A stretch of 64,000 nt of DNA from Sphagnum compactum (Eukaryota; Bryophyta; Sphagnopsida; Sphagnales). The position numbers and the translations under genes are program-made. Shown here piece by piece: positions 13,449-25,328 of this stretch (the stretch's first letter is position 1; each line of letters opens with the position of its first letter). The notes below the pieces were generated by a model, which had not been told where the DNA came from, ran no database searches, and saw only the letters and a program-made list of their open reading frames with translations. The stretch covers positions 2,108,001 through 2,172,000 of the forward strand of contig OZ234493.1 in NCBI GenBank assembly GCA_965153455.1, read 5' to 3'.

Positions 13449-16362
13449 GCCATGAAAAGACAAATTAACATGTGCCTTTTCATGTCCACTAATGTGGCCT
13501 GTGCCGTTGGTTGGCCCAAGTGTTACCACGTCATCAACTAACTTTTCCTTCCAAAACCTGGTTTTTTGGACTTTATTTGAACTTGGGCTCTATGTTGCTT
13601 CACTTTACTAGTGATGATGAATTATTTTTTAAGAGAGGATATATATGTCATATTAGTTCATATATTGGGAAGGGAAAGATGTATCTATTGTTTATGGAGT
13701 TTTGTAAATGTGTTCGCATTTCTGTCAAAACGTATTGAGATTTTTCAAGATCAAATCCAAACGCGATGTCTGTTGCATATGTTATCGTGAAAACACCATA
13801 TGATGAGTTGTCTATTTGTTGCGTTACATTTGCATATGTATATAAAAAGTTGTTCACATTTATAAGTTTGCATAATAATTGATTGTGTCATTAGGCAATT
13901 CTTTCATCATTGGCATATGTGAACCATATATTGTACAATGTAAATTAGGAGTTGACATGTGGATTTTTATTAGTATCCAATGATCATTGTTTATGAATAT
14001 GTGTTGGATTTTTTTTTGACACATGTACATTTTTTTCCTATGATTGCATATGTATGTTGTTCATATCCTATTGATTGTAATTTTTTAGCTTACAATATTT
14101 GCATAACACTTTCTAGATGTTGGTCACTTAGCCATTCGTTTTAGTTAATACCCCAAAAAATTGAAAAAAAATTCTTTGAATGCTTACCTACATGTCTATT
14201 TGATGAAAAGACCAACTATATCAAATTTAATGTTATCAACCAAATTGTTGTCAACCTTCATTGTAGTCCAAACCAATACAACACCGTCACTATACAAAAT
14301 TATCACTTCTACACCATTTGAGGGTATCAAAACCTTCCAAGACCACATGAATAGGTATATAGAAAGCTTGCCATAAATCTGGTACCCTAAGTGGCACTTT
14401 GTGATCAAGGACATACATCATAAACGTAATATTTTGGAGATGTTAGTTATTCTTCAACATCACATCGATTTTCAATACCTACTATAGAAACAATCCATTG
14501 AAATGCCAAAAGGTTCCAATTGATCACTGTTGCACTTTCAACTTGCTACTGATTGAAATTTAGCAATTAGGTGTGAATGTCTGATGATTCAAGCTTGATT
14601 AAAGAAGATCAATTTGGTGAAATTGTGCCTTGTTGTAGGTAGATCATTTGAAATTGGTATTCAATTTACTTGAATGTTTTTGTTTTAATCCAAGTTTTGC
14701 ACAAGTGGTAGTAATCTAAGAAGGAAGTTGAGTGGCTTTTGAATTTTAGAAGTTACCTTTTCATTATGGATGAACAATCCTTAGCTGGTAACTTGAAAGT
14801 TTGATTTAAGATGATCACAAACCAAATCTCGACCAGGTGCAAGGTCAGAAAATGGACGATGTCTAACCAAATAAATTTAACAATAAGTGTAGCTCCACCC
14901 ATACTTAGCATTTGGCCTTGCAAAAGTACTTCTCCCCATCTGAGATTTATTTATTTACTGATTCCAAGCCCCACACATAAACATGAACCTAGGACAGTAA
15001 AAGGTCAGAACCTATTAATAACAAACCACTTGGACCAATCAATACATATGACCAATCAAGAGTAGGTGTTTAGACTTTGTTGTAACTTTTGGCAACCTCA
15101 ACATATTGAGCAAAAATGTTGAGCCACAATCATTTTATTGAGCTCGTTACGTAAATTATTATTCATCTTCAATTATGCAGTGTGTAGGTGGAAATGTTCT
15201 AAGCATTTGAAATTTTGATAGTTTGGACGAACTTGTACTATGCTGCATGTTGCATACCACTACTGGAGTTTGTCAATATGGTCCCCATGTTTAGTTGGCT
15301 TTGTCCTCCTCCTTTGCTCTATCCAAGCCAGGGGTGAATCTTTGTCCCGAGGCCTATTTGTGTGAAGACCATCTTTAGATTAATGAAGTCCATTTGTTTT
15401 GCATGATGTGGAGAAGGTCTTTAAGTCATTTCACCATAGTGAGAAATTGGCCATTACAGTTGGGCTCATCAAAATTCAACACACTTCTTGGTGCTCCATT
15501 CCATATGTTCAAAAATTTGTGGGTCTGCCATGACTACCACACTCCCACCAAGTTCATTGAAAAGATAGCTAGGAAAGAAAACATATCATCATTTTGAAGA
15601 TCACAATTGTTCCTGCAAATATTTTTGGTGATACTAGTCCATCTTATGCACAGATTATTGGTGATGGGTGCTCCTATAATCAAAAGTTCCATTTTATGCA
15701 AAATGGAAGGAACTTGTGCAACAGAGTACATGATGCACATTTGCACTAGAGCATTTGATTTTTGTCAAGGTGTACAATAAGATCTAGATACTTAAGTCAT
15801 TAGGATGTCAATGGAGAGAGACTCCCTTCATAAGGTCTGGCAAAGTAATGAGAATAACAATTGGCTATCAACTTGATTCCAAGGTACTGCACACCAAACT
15901 AGAATTCTCAACCCTTTAGTAAACAAACATTTGATAGTGAAACAAACTTATCTTGAAACTTGCAAGATTTGGCATCTTAGATTCAATCAAGTGCAAATCC
16001 AAGAACAAAAATCATATACAAAAATGACAATTAAATCTCCATGATTTAATCACAATTTTTTCTCTAACCAATCGCTAACAAAAATGTTATGTTGAGGCTG
16101 AAGTGGCTGACCCTGTGATGACCAACCCAACTTCATTAAATTCTAAACGATTTCACCAAAAAAAATCTAATTAAACAATAGAACAATGATCTAGTTGTGG
16201 CCAAATCCTTCTCTGCTAAAATTTCACGCAACTCACCAATGCAAAGTGTTTGGAAATTGTGAAGTCAATGGTTTTTGGCTATGAATTTTTTAGTGTAATT
16301 GTGGTGAAACTAATATGGTGAGTAATTGTGCAACCCGTGTGATGAATGCAACCCATGTATCA

Positions 16363-17160
16363 TCACAATTGCTTGTTTATGACAGAGATATGGATACGTA
16401 CTGTGTGACCAAGATTCCCTTTGAACATGATATTTCCAAAATAGACAAATGATGAAATCCGTGTAGCTTTTAAGGTGAAGGTGATGACTTGTGTCTTTTA
16501 GCCACCAATACAAATGCTAAATGTTGTTGGGTTTGATTACCATCATAACATCAACTGGATCAGTCCAAGTTATTGTGTAGTTTTTTGGGTGGTTCGCAAC
16601 ATTCATAACCATTCTTTGAATGACACAAATGCTAGTTAGATTAGCAAGTGTGATGGAACGCATGTTTAAATCCACAACTATTTGTGCAACTCTTGGGCAT
16701 ACGCCACCAGTAAATGCATTAACTTGCCATGCCCTTACACCCTTAAACGCATAAAGAAATCCAATGTAATCCCCACATCCTACTCAGAGAGGTTTAAATA
16801 ACACATGTTAAAAGGAGTCAAGTCAGTATCTATGAAACTCATCAACTTTGTCCATGAAACCAAATATGAACATTGAAGTATTATACAAGTACTCATTTGG
16901 TTTTGTATGCCATTTCCAAACTTTATAGCTTCTGAGAGTCTCATTATGCACGTACCAGCATCAAAGACAATTCCGGTATTAAGGGCATCATTTATGTTGA
17001 GAACTCCACTTCCCATATTAAACGGGGTAGTTGGTTCCAACAATGGAGTGGTGCCGCCAAAAAGTTGTTAGGAAGGAAGGGTTTACCATTACGATCAAAA
17101 ATATTTGTTGTTATCATCATTACAGAAGCCAAGGTAGTTGGACTCCATAATAGGTTAAAG
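16363..17160 (-). pseudogene. SBT2-type subtilase, 3' exon remnant
   Basis: Reading down the minus strand, translation gives a disrupted but ordered subtilase C-terminus. It starts with an active-site-proximal helix remnant (ASVMMITTN), then the spacer NIFDRNGKPFLPNNF, then TPFNMGSGVLN.NDALN.GIVFDA, then DYIGFLYAFKG and WQVNAFTGGVCP. The fibronectin-III-like tail (FTLKATRISSFVYFGNIM, then HTVRIHISVINKQL) ends at a stop at 16363-16365. These segments are typical of plant SBT2 subtilisin-like proteases, which in angiosperms have intron-rich genes. Several frameshifts and in-frame stops make it non-functional. The matching upstream exon is at 25047-25260, on the far side of a Gypsy element. Confidence 0.8.
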
Positions 17161-17398
17161 TTTTAAGTAGGGCATCAAGACTTGTCGCACAATGTTTTTT
17201 TTATTGACAAAAAATTGCCAAAAGGCGACAGTACCCAAATTTTCTTACGAAGATTTTTTTTTAAAATTCAATTCACGAAACTGCACCCCTTTTTGAGGAG
17301 TGAGTCGCCACATGTATGCCTACTAGCTACATTTTTAATGTTCCTAGAAAAAAATATCACCAGTTAGGTGAATTATGATTAAATATGTGTGAGGATAT

Positions 17399-18662
17399 TG
17401 TCACATGCATGAAAAACTACAAGAATAAAAATTAAACCGAGGACACAACAAGGAAAACAAATCACAAGAAATGCAAGTCTAAATCTAATCCAAGACTAGA
17501 AACATAAAGACATAAGGCAATAACACGATATATGTTAGAAGATGATTCAATCAAAATTTTAATTTGATAAGTACAAAACAAAGGTTATGACAAGAAAGTA
17601 TACCCAAAATTGGTGTTGAACATATTGAAGGTTGTGGGAGGTCTTACCCCTATTTACATTCCATTGGAGACTTAGTTTACATAGAGGTTTCCATGTGTGC
17701 ATCGACTAAGGTAACTTCTTAAGAAGTTTCCTAACTAATAGTGAATTAAAGTCAACTAAAACTTAACTAAGGGTTTAGTAGAAGCGAAATTTAAATTTTT
17801 GCAAAATATTTCACACTACTATAACAACAATTTTGCATTACACAAACATATGTTCATTATTTATGTATTAAGTTTCAACAAACTTAACATTACAATTCAT
17901 TCCAACATTGGATTCATAATTATTGCATATAACCAGAATCTGCACTTTAAAATACATTGTAAAAACTCCAGAAACAATATTAAAATTCATTTCATCATAA
18001 TCTAACATTACAAAAAATTCACACAAAAGTTAAACATAGAAGTCACTATAGAAGTCTATGCTTCTCTGTATTACTAAAACATCAATCCAAATTACAGCAC
18101 AATCCCATGTTTTGTTGAAAAAAATCCCAAAACAACATTTAAAATCTGCGTTATATCATAACAAAGTTTAAGGTTTTCTACTACAAGTACTTTTAGCTCT
18201 TCCTATGCTTTTATAAAAACTCCCTGTTGCATTTTCTTCTTTCTTCCTTATTCTCCATAACTCTCTCCCCCTTTTAAACCATCCCAAATCACATCATTAT
18301 GATCCAAAACAATAAGAATTCCAAATTCAAACTAACAAAGTTCCCTGATTAATCCCTATCCTAACTGCTTTGTTCATCCCAAATCACATACTCATCCTAC
18401 CTCCTTAATTTAGATTATACCCCATTGGGGACCTAGCTTAGGGAAACCTCCATATCCATAAAGGCTTCCATGTGTACACTGACTAAAGAAACTTCTTAAC
18501 TAATAGTGAACTAGTAAGCTAAACATGCAAATGATGATGTGGGTGACTATGTTGGTGTAAGCGATGATGCAAGCAATGATGCAGGCAATTATGTTGGTGC
18601 AAATGATGATGCAAACGACGGGTGATGGTGGTGTCCGTGACACCATTTCCTCTTCTAGCGAC
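17399..18662 (-). repeat. 3' LTR of the chromovirus (left end), with internal insertion
   Basis: Bases 17399-17770 and 18405-18662 align to the right LTR at 24087-24700. Shared stretches include ACAACAAGGAAAA, GGTCTTACCCCTATTTA and GATTATACCC(C/T)ATTGG. The intervening roughly 0.63 kb (17771-18404) is missing from the other LTR and is flanked by CTTAA-like sequence on both sides. A 42-bp tandem unit (AATGATGATGCAAAC...GTTGGTGTA) lies near the right end of both LTRs. Confidence 0.8.
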
Positions 18663-21158
18663 GAGTCCCACAAGGAGTGGCCTTGGGCTTGTTTGGATAC
18701 CTTATGTGAAAGTCTTTCACTTTTTCCATGGCATTTGATAAGTTTTCAATTGGTTCCCACGTACATTCGTTGATGTCATAACCTTGCCAATGAACTAAAT
18801 ATTGTAACTAACGTTGTGATATCCTTGAATTTAAGATTTCTTCAACCTCTTATTCTTGTTCATCATCAACTACAATTGGTGGAGGTGGCCCGTGTGTTCT
18901 CGTTGGAATGGTAGAAGCATGGTCGGGCTCCAACAATGAAACATGAAACATGGGGTGATTCTTCATAAAATCTAGAAGCTTGAGTTGGAATGCCACTATG
19001 TTGATTTGTTTCACGATGGTGAATGGGCCAAGTCTTTGGTAGTCCAATTTTTTCACCAGTTGAGTTGTCTTGATATTTTATTATCAAAGCCAAACTTGAT
19101 CTTCGACCTTGAAATTTGGTTGGTCTTTACAATGTGCGTCAGCATTTTCCTTGTACCGCTTTCAAATTTCTTCAAGGTTGGATACAAGTTGTGCTCAAAA
19201 GTTTACTAACCACATGACTCGATCCTTAGATGCAGGTTCATGACATTGTTGACACCTTGGATGTCAAACCTAAGATGTAAGCCATGATTTACAAAGAACG
19301 GTGTTTGTTGCATTGTTGAATGCATTGTGTTGTTGTAATAAAACTTTGCCACACATAAGATATCAAGTGATAATTAGTCATACATCCTAGATATTGTTCC
19401 AAGACTTGATTGATTTGCTTCATTTGCCCATCTATCTGGGGATGGAAGGTTAATGATAACTTCACCTTCACATTTAGTATTTCGAAGAGTCACTTCCAGA
19501 ACTTGATGCAACTGAGGTCCACGATTAGAAACAATGTCTTCAAAAAGTTCATGATAACGAAAAACATGATCAAGGAATAACTTGGCTATCTTTTTGCTAG
19601 TTATTGATTTATTGCAGGGAATAAAATGGGCCATCTTTGTGAGACAATCCACCACCACCAAAATGGAATCAAATGAGTAAAATCCAGGAAGATCCATGAT
19701 GAAATCCATGGAGATAAAAAACCATGGTGAAGTAGGGACTGGTAATGGCTGAAGAAGTCCATGAGGGCGATGACGAAAATTCCTTGCACATGCATAAACA
19801 TCACATGAGCCCACGAATTCCTTCATGAACTTCCAAAATTGTGGCCACCAATAATCACGAAACATTAACTTCATGATCTTGTTGAATCCAAAATGGCCAA
19901 CAACCAATGTGTCGTGTCTGGCTTGGAGAATTTAAAGTCACATAAGGCCTTCCGGTACATATAACAATCCATCATGATACAGCAGACCATCATGAAATTC
20001 AAATTTGTCAAAATCACTAGGAGGGTTTTTTTTATGACTTTTGACAATAACAACAAGAGAATCATTGACTAGATCTTCATAAATGCGCTAAAGGAAGGTC
20101 TTATCCTCAGGAGTTACCGATAATGCTTGAAACTGAAGGTTTTGGGTTTGAGAATGGTGTCACATTGTTGATCATAAGCAGCATCCCTTTCCTTAAGCGC
20201 AAGGTATGAGCGATGGGATAACACATCTGGTTCCTTTGTTGTCACCCTAGACAATAGGTAATCACAAACCAAAATCGAGAGAAGGATAATGCCCCTCGAG
20301 CTTGATGTTGATTCAATAGACGAATCATCATAAAATATTGAAAATTCTTGTGATTAGAGTACACATCAATTTCATGTTGAGGTCCTTCAAGTAGATGACG
20401 ACACTCCTTAAAGGCATCCACAATGGCCAAGAATTCTTTGTCATGAATCTTGTAGTTAAGATCGACAAGAAAAAACTTACGAGAACGGAAAGCAACTGGA
20501 TGAAGAAAATTAATTTCTCCGGGTTGTGAGAGTATGACACTTAATGCAAAGTCAGATGCATTTGTCTCCAAAACAAAAGGTTTGGAAGGGTCCACAGGAA
20601 TAAAAAATGGGGCAGTCGTGAAAGATGCCTTCAAAGATTGAAAGGCATTTTCAACTTCAACTCCCCAAGGAAAAGATTGATCTTTCCGAGCCACTCGAGT
20701 AAGAAGGGCCACTATTGTGGAATAATGTGTAATGAATCGTTGATAGAAATTGGCGAACCTAAGAATATATTGAACATTTCGAACACAAGTTATGGTAGCC
20801 CAATCCATCATGGTTTGAACTTTATGAGGGTCCATGTGAATGCCATCTCCAGAAATAATATAACCCAGGAATTCCATTCATCACCTTTTCGAATGCACAC
20901 CAAGTTGTATGCTCCACATAGGTCAATCTTGGTCTACATTTGGCATGACTGAGTTGGTCCAACAATCCTAAAATCAAAGGCAAAGGGTACCAATTTTTTA
21001 TGGTGAATCAATTTAGTCCACGATAATTGACACACATGCATAGAGATCCATATTTTTTCTTAACAAATAGGATTGGAGCACCAACTAGAGACTTGTAATG
21101 TTGAATGAACCCTTTTTCAAGATTTTCGTCAATGTATTCTCGAAGTGCCAAAAGTTTG

Positions 21159-22074
21159 TTGACGCACCCCCAAACTCCTCAAGGGACCCAAAGGGTGGGT
21201 CCCATAGCGAAACAATGAAAGAAGAAGAGAGTTGGGGCACGCTCCCTAAATCGTCACACTTCAGAGGTAGGAAGGCATGCTAGAGCTCCAAGATGAGACT
21301 AGGATGAACTCACAAGCAAGAGTTCAAGATGATATCAACTTACACAACCAAGAAAATAGGGTGGTTAGTGTAAGTCGAATGGAAGTGGTGTGGCGGATTT
21401 AATAGGGACAACCTCAAGCATAAGCTTCACACGGCCTACAACCCTTGGGAGGAGGCACCACTCCCCTCCCTATAATATATTTTGTGCCTCTTCATGGGGA
21501 CTACATCCAAATGTCACTTTTTCTTGGGACTCTCAAGTGGGAGTTTCAAAATTGGGACTTTTGTTGTTTCAAAATTCTAGACAATCATATTTTTCTCAAA
21601 TAAAATCTATTTCGAAAGTTAAAGGGAAAATACCTTATAGCCCTTGAAAATATCTTTCCAATGGTGTATAGTAAGCTTCAATCGAACCTCATTTGAACCC
21701 TGATTTCAAGGGATTTGTGGTCGGGAGTCAAATTTTCAATTTGACTCCCGCCCTTTCTTTTGATCATAACTTATGCAAACCAGGTTTAAATTAATAATAC
21801 AAGGGTATTTGAAGCATTTACGCTTCAAGACCTTTCTAATGGTGTCTTAGAGGCCCAATTTGGTGCTTGTTTGCCCTTCCAACCAAGGCTCTGAACATTC
21901 GTAACTCCCTCACGAATGCAACTCCCAAAATGGGAGCGCACTTGGGAGTCATCGGGCTTCATCCCTTGCACTTTCCCTCATTTGTGAGAGTGTGTTTCAC
22001 ACCTAAACACATTCTCGTCCTCATGGGCCCTTGGACTTCATTTTTAGTTGCGAACCCAATGTAGGGTTGCGACA
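21159..22074. mobile_element. LTR-like insertion inside the chromovirus reverse transcriptase
   Basis: The retrotransposon reading frame stops at about 22079 within the segment just upstream of the RT core and resumes at about 21158. The insert is bounded by TTTG at 21155-21158 and TTTG at 22075-22078, a likely 4 to 5 bp target duplication. Its ends are TTGACGCACC and GGTTGCGACA. Joining across one TTTG restores the retrotransposon frame, apart from one stop codon. The insert has no coding capacity. Its size, TG/CA-like ends and noncoding nature suit a solo LTR. Part of it is shared with about 8720-9070 and about 510-780. Confidence 0.72.
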
Positions 22075-24086
22075 TTTGCCTTACGACAAATTACAGATGG
22101 GTCCAAATGGAGGCTGTGCTCCTTCTTCTAAATTAATTGCACAATCATATGGCTGATGTTCAGGTAATGTGTTTGCATTTTTTTTTCAATTTTTTTTTTG
22201 TAGTCTTGGTACTGAACAAGGATCTCATGTTGTTGCATCCCAGGATCAAGGGCTATAATGGCATATACAAAGAATGCATCTCCTTTCTTTGTTGCTTGTA
22301 TGAATGCTCTTGCTCCCACGAACAAGGGCTTGAAATGTTTGGATCCTTGGTAACCCCCAATATCTCCTTCACGCTTAAGTTTTTACATGCGTTGATTAGT
22401 TTTTATTATGTTTTCACATGCAGAATCTAGTTCAAAGTCCAACGTGCTTGTTGGAAAAACTTCGTATTTTGGTGCAATTTCATTTACTAATTCAAAATGA
22501 AGACTCCTCATCTTCCAATCCACTCAAGGATTATGCAAAATGAGCCATGATAACCCAATGATGATAGGGTTTGTTAGAGATGAGAATACATTAAAGACAA
22601 CTTTGCTACTATGTGACCCAATTGTTATTGTTAATGCCTTGGTCTCATGCGTTATAAGTTCTGAAGAAAGGTTTTGACCATCGATCATTTCGACTGCCAT
22701 TGGTGTCACTTTTCCACTAATGCCAAGTTATGTTGTCATACTAACTCCTTATTGATACAACATGCAGATGCCCCTGAATCAAAAAATGTTTGGGTTTGCA
22801 TAGTCGTGGATTTACCACCTTTGATTGTGATGGGCAACAAGAAACAAGGTGTTGGTTTTAAAGACAAGGTAAGACCGTTTTGAACGCATGATGCATTGAG
22901 GTTTAGTCTCACGATTCTTATTGAAACTGGACATCCTTGTTTCCCTTCTCTTTTGGTCCTTGGGTAATGGTAGAAATTGTGGTGCGTGCTACATGTTGAA
23001 CACCTTTTTTTGGACAAGCACTAGCTATGTGGCCTGGTTCTCCATAGTACAAACCTAGATTATTTCCACATCGATGTTGTTTTTCTTATTTTGTGAGTGG
23101 TTTTAATTGTGTCTTATCAATTTGCATGGCGTCATCATTGGGTGCAGACATCATATGTTTGGGTTGCAACATGGGTGGTGTGAATGGCCTCAATGTTGGT
23201 GATGGTCCCTAACGCTTCTCTTGTTGACATTCAAAAAGTCGATTATCATAACGCATAACTTGCACGATTGCTTGACTCAAGGTTGTGGGATCAAACATGG
23301 TCAATAGAAGGTCCTTCACATCTCCATGGAGCCCAAATTGAAATTGGTTAATGAGCATAACCTTGTCCCGTGAAATGTGACATGCTAGTTGCCTAAATTC
23401 AGAAGTGTACATAAAAGTTGGGCGTGATCCTTGGCGAAGAGCTCACAACTTGCTTGTTGTTGTACATTCTTTGTCCAAATTGCCAAAAGAAGCACCAAAT
23501 TCTTCAAAAAGTGCTTCAAAGTCGTTTAGAAAAGGAGATTGACGTTCCAAAAGAATGCAAACCATGCTAAAGTTGTGTTTAATAATAAGGTGCCAATGAA
23601 TCCAACTTGGGTCTAGTCATTTGGATAACAATGCTAATGAAGTTAGATGATGAGATGTATTTGGTTAATGAAACCTCGAAATTTTGAACGTGTGCCATCA
23701 AACTTTTTTGGTAGGCTGATTTGTGGTTCCTTCAGGATGCTTCCAAATGTTACTAATGCTTGATTTCCTTATAAGCTTGCAATGGACTTACGAAAAAACA
23801 AATTTTCCTATTACATATGCCTAAAGGCAACAAGATTTTCTTCCATGGACGAAACTATTTCTTCTCTTGAAACGGACATGGCCAAAGTAATATGTAAATC
23901 AAAAACTTCGACAAGAGGTGGGTGATCCACAATTTCAACATGTTCAAAAGGTGGGTAATCCACAACCTCTTGAAAACTCTTGCAAATGAAATAGAAGGGT
24001 ACTCCACATTTAACTTCCACAAAAAATAAAAAACAACTATAATGGCAACAAGAATCGATGCAGGCCTAATGGGAGTTTATTCAAAC

Positions 24087-24700
24087 TATCATGAACACGA
24101 AAAACTACAAGAACAAAAACTAAACCAAGGACACAACAAGGAAAAAAAATCAATAAAAATGCAAGCCTAAGTCTAATTTAAGACTGGAAACATAAAGACG
24201 CAAGGCAAAAACATGATATATGTTAAAATATGAATAAATCAAAACTTTATTTTGATAACATATGAAGACAAAGGTTATGACAAGAAAGTGTACCCAAAAC
24301 TAGTGTTGAATAGATTGAAGGTAATGGGAGGTCTTACCCCTATTTATACCCCATTGGGGATTTAACTCAAGGAAGCTTACATAAAGGCTTCCATGTCTCC
24401 ATCAAGCAAGGTAGCTTCTTAAGAAATTAAAAAACTTCCTAACTAATGGTGAACTAAAAATCAACTAAAAATTAATTAAAACTTAATTCAGATTATACCC
24501 TATTGGAGACCTAGCTTCCTAACTAGTAGTGAACTAGGAGTTAACTGAGAGTTAATGATGATGCAAACGATGATGTAGGTGAATATGTTGGTGTAAATGA
24601 TGATGCAAACAATGATATAGGCGATTATGTTGGTGTAAGTGATGATGCAAGTGATGGGTGATGATGGTGTTTATGATAGATATTCGCTAGTATTGCGACA
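24087..24700 (-). repeat. 5' LTR of the chromovirus (right end)
   Basis: About 614 bp, matching the left LTR in order and orientation. It ends with GCGACA at 24700. It contains the same 42-bp GATGATGCAAA tandem unit as the other LTR. Divergence from its partner is substantial, which suggests an old insertion. Confidence 0.8.
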
Positions 24701-25046
24701 TTTAAAAAATGAAAAAAAAAAATTGTTGTCACACGCAGTGTTGCCATACTTGTTCATGATATCATTGCCCACCTCTGCCCTGCATTCCTTATTCAAGAAA
24801 AAAATTATGAAGTCAAGATCCTGACAATAGTTGAAGAATACAATTACAAAATTTTATAAAGTCAAACCCCTAACAATAGTTGAGGATCAACATACAACAA
24901 TGATCTTTCGAGTGTTTGAAGGCATAAGTAAGTTCATCAAATAACCAAATTGTTGTTGTGATCATTTGTATCCAGGAATGTATTGTTCTACAAAAAACAT
25001 ATGGAATCATAAATACATATGGGGAGTATAAAAGGAGCATACATAC

Positions 25047-25260
25047 CCATATAGTTAAGGTTGTCAATGGCAAGAGGACTCCAAGCAACCCAAATGAGGT
25101 AACCAGGAGCCATAATGTTAGGTTTCCATACATCAACATTATCAAATTGGAAGTCTGCAAAATCTTGGCCCTTTGATGAAAACAAAGTGACTTGCTATGC
25201 TTGACCATTATATCTTCACCTCTATACCAAAAAGAATAGGCTTTCCATGTGCATCTTTCT
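25047..25260 (-). pseudogene. SBT2-type subtilase, internal exon remnant
   Basis: Minus-strand translation gives the segment after the protease-associated domain: FSSKGQDFADFQFDN followed by VDVWKPNIMAPGYLIWVAW. This is the conserved (Y/F)S(S/A)RGPD...VLKPN..APG..IWAAW block of SBT2 subtilases. The exon ends in a plausible donor (ATGG followed by GTATGT) at 25047. A frame change upstream of the FSSKG motif and the loss of RGP to KGQ show decay. The exon with the catalytic serine (GTSMA) should follow but is not recognisable before the Gypsy element. Confidence 0.75.
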
Positions 25261-25328
25261 TTGTTTACTTGTCATAATACCCAAGTAACACTTGTTACAC
25301 AATGAAAAATAGAAATGACAATTCCATA

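Larger units (their letters stand above)
7921..16362. other. gene-poor AT-rich stretch
   Basis: I find no protein family, RNA gene or complete element here. It contains a dispersed repeat copy near 8720-9070 and a repeat block at 11740-12041 plus 13367-13448 that matches 32318-32690. A short direct repeat of about 30 bp recurs at about 13343 and 13462. Translated ORFs are short and compositionally random. Confidence 0.55.
17399..24700 (-). mobile_element. degenerate Ty3/Gypsy chromovirus LTR retrotransposon
   Basis: Two direct, diverged LTRs bound the element (17399-18662 and 24087-24700), with TG...CA-like outer ends. Internal coding reads on the minus strand in the Gypsy order: gag (about 24020-23209), CCHC zinc knuckle (about 23080-22990), aspartic protease with a DSGA site (about 22800-22520), reverse transcriptase (about 22190-20640), RNase H (about 20640-20240), integrase with HHCC-like and DDE regions (about 19907-19200), and a chromodomain (about 18850-18756). 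The terminal chromodomain marks it as a chromovirus. Stops and frameshifts occur throughout, so this copy is dead. I could not identify a target-site duplication or a clear primer-binding site. Confidence 0.9.

Noticed and set aside
15300-15760. Possible retroelement-like fragment on the minus strand
   Set aside because: The translation has frequent stops and I could not match it to any conserved motif.
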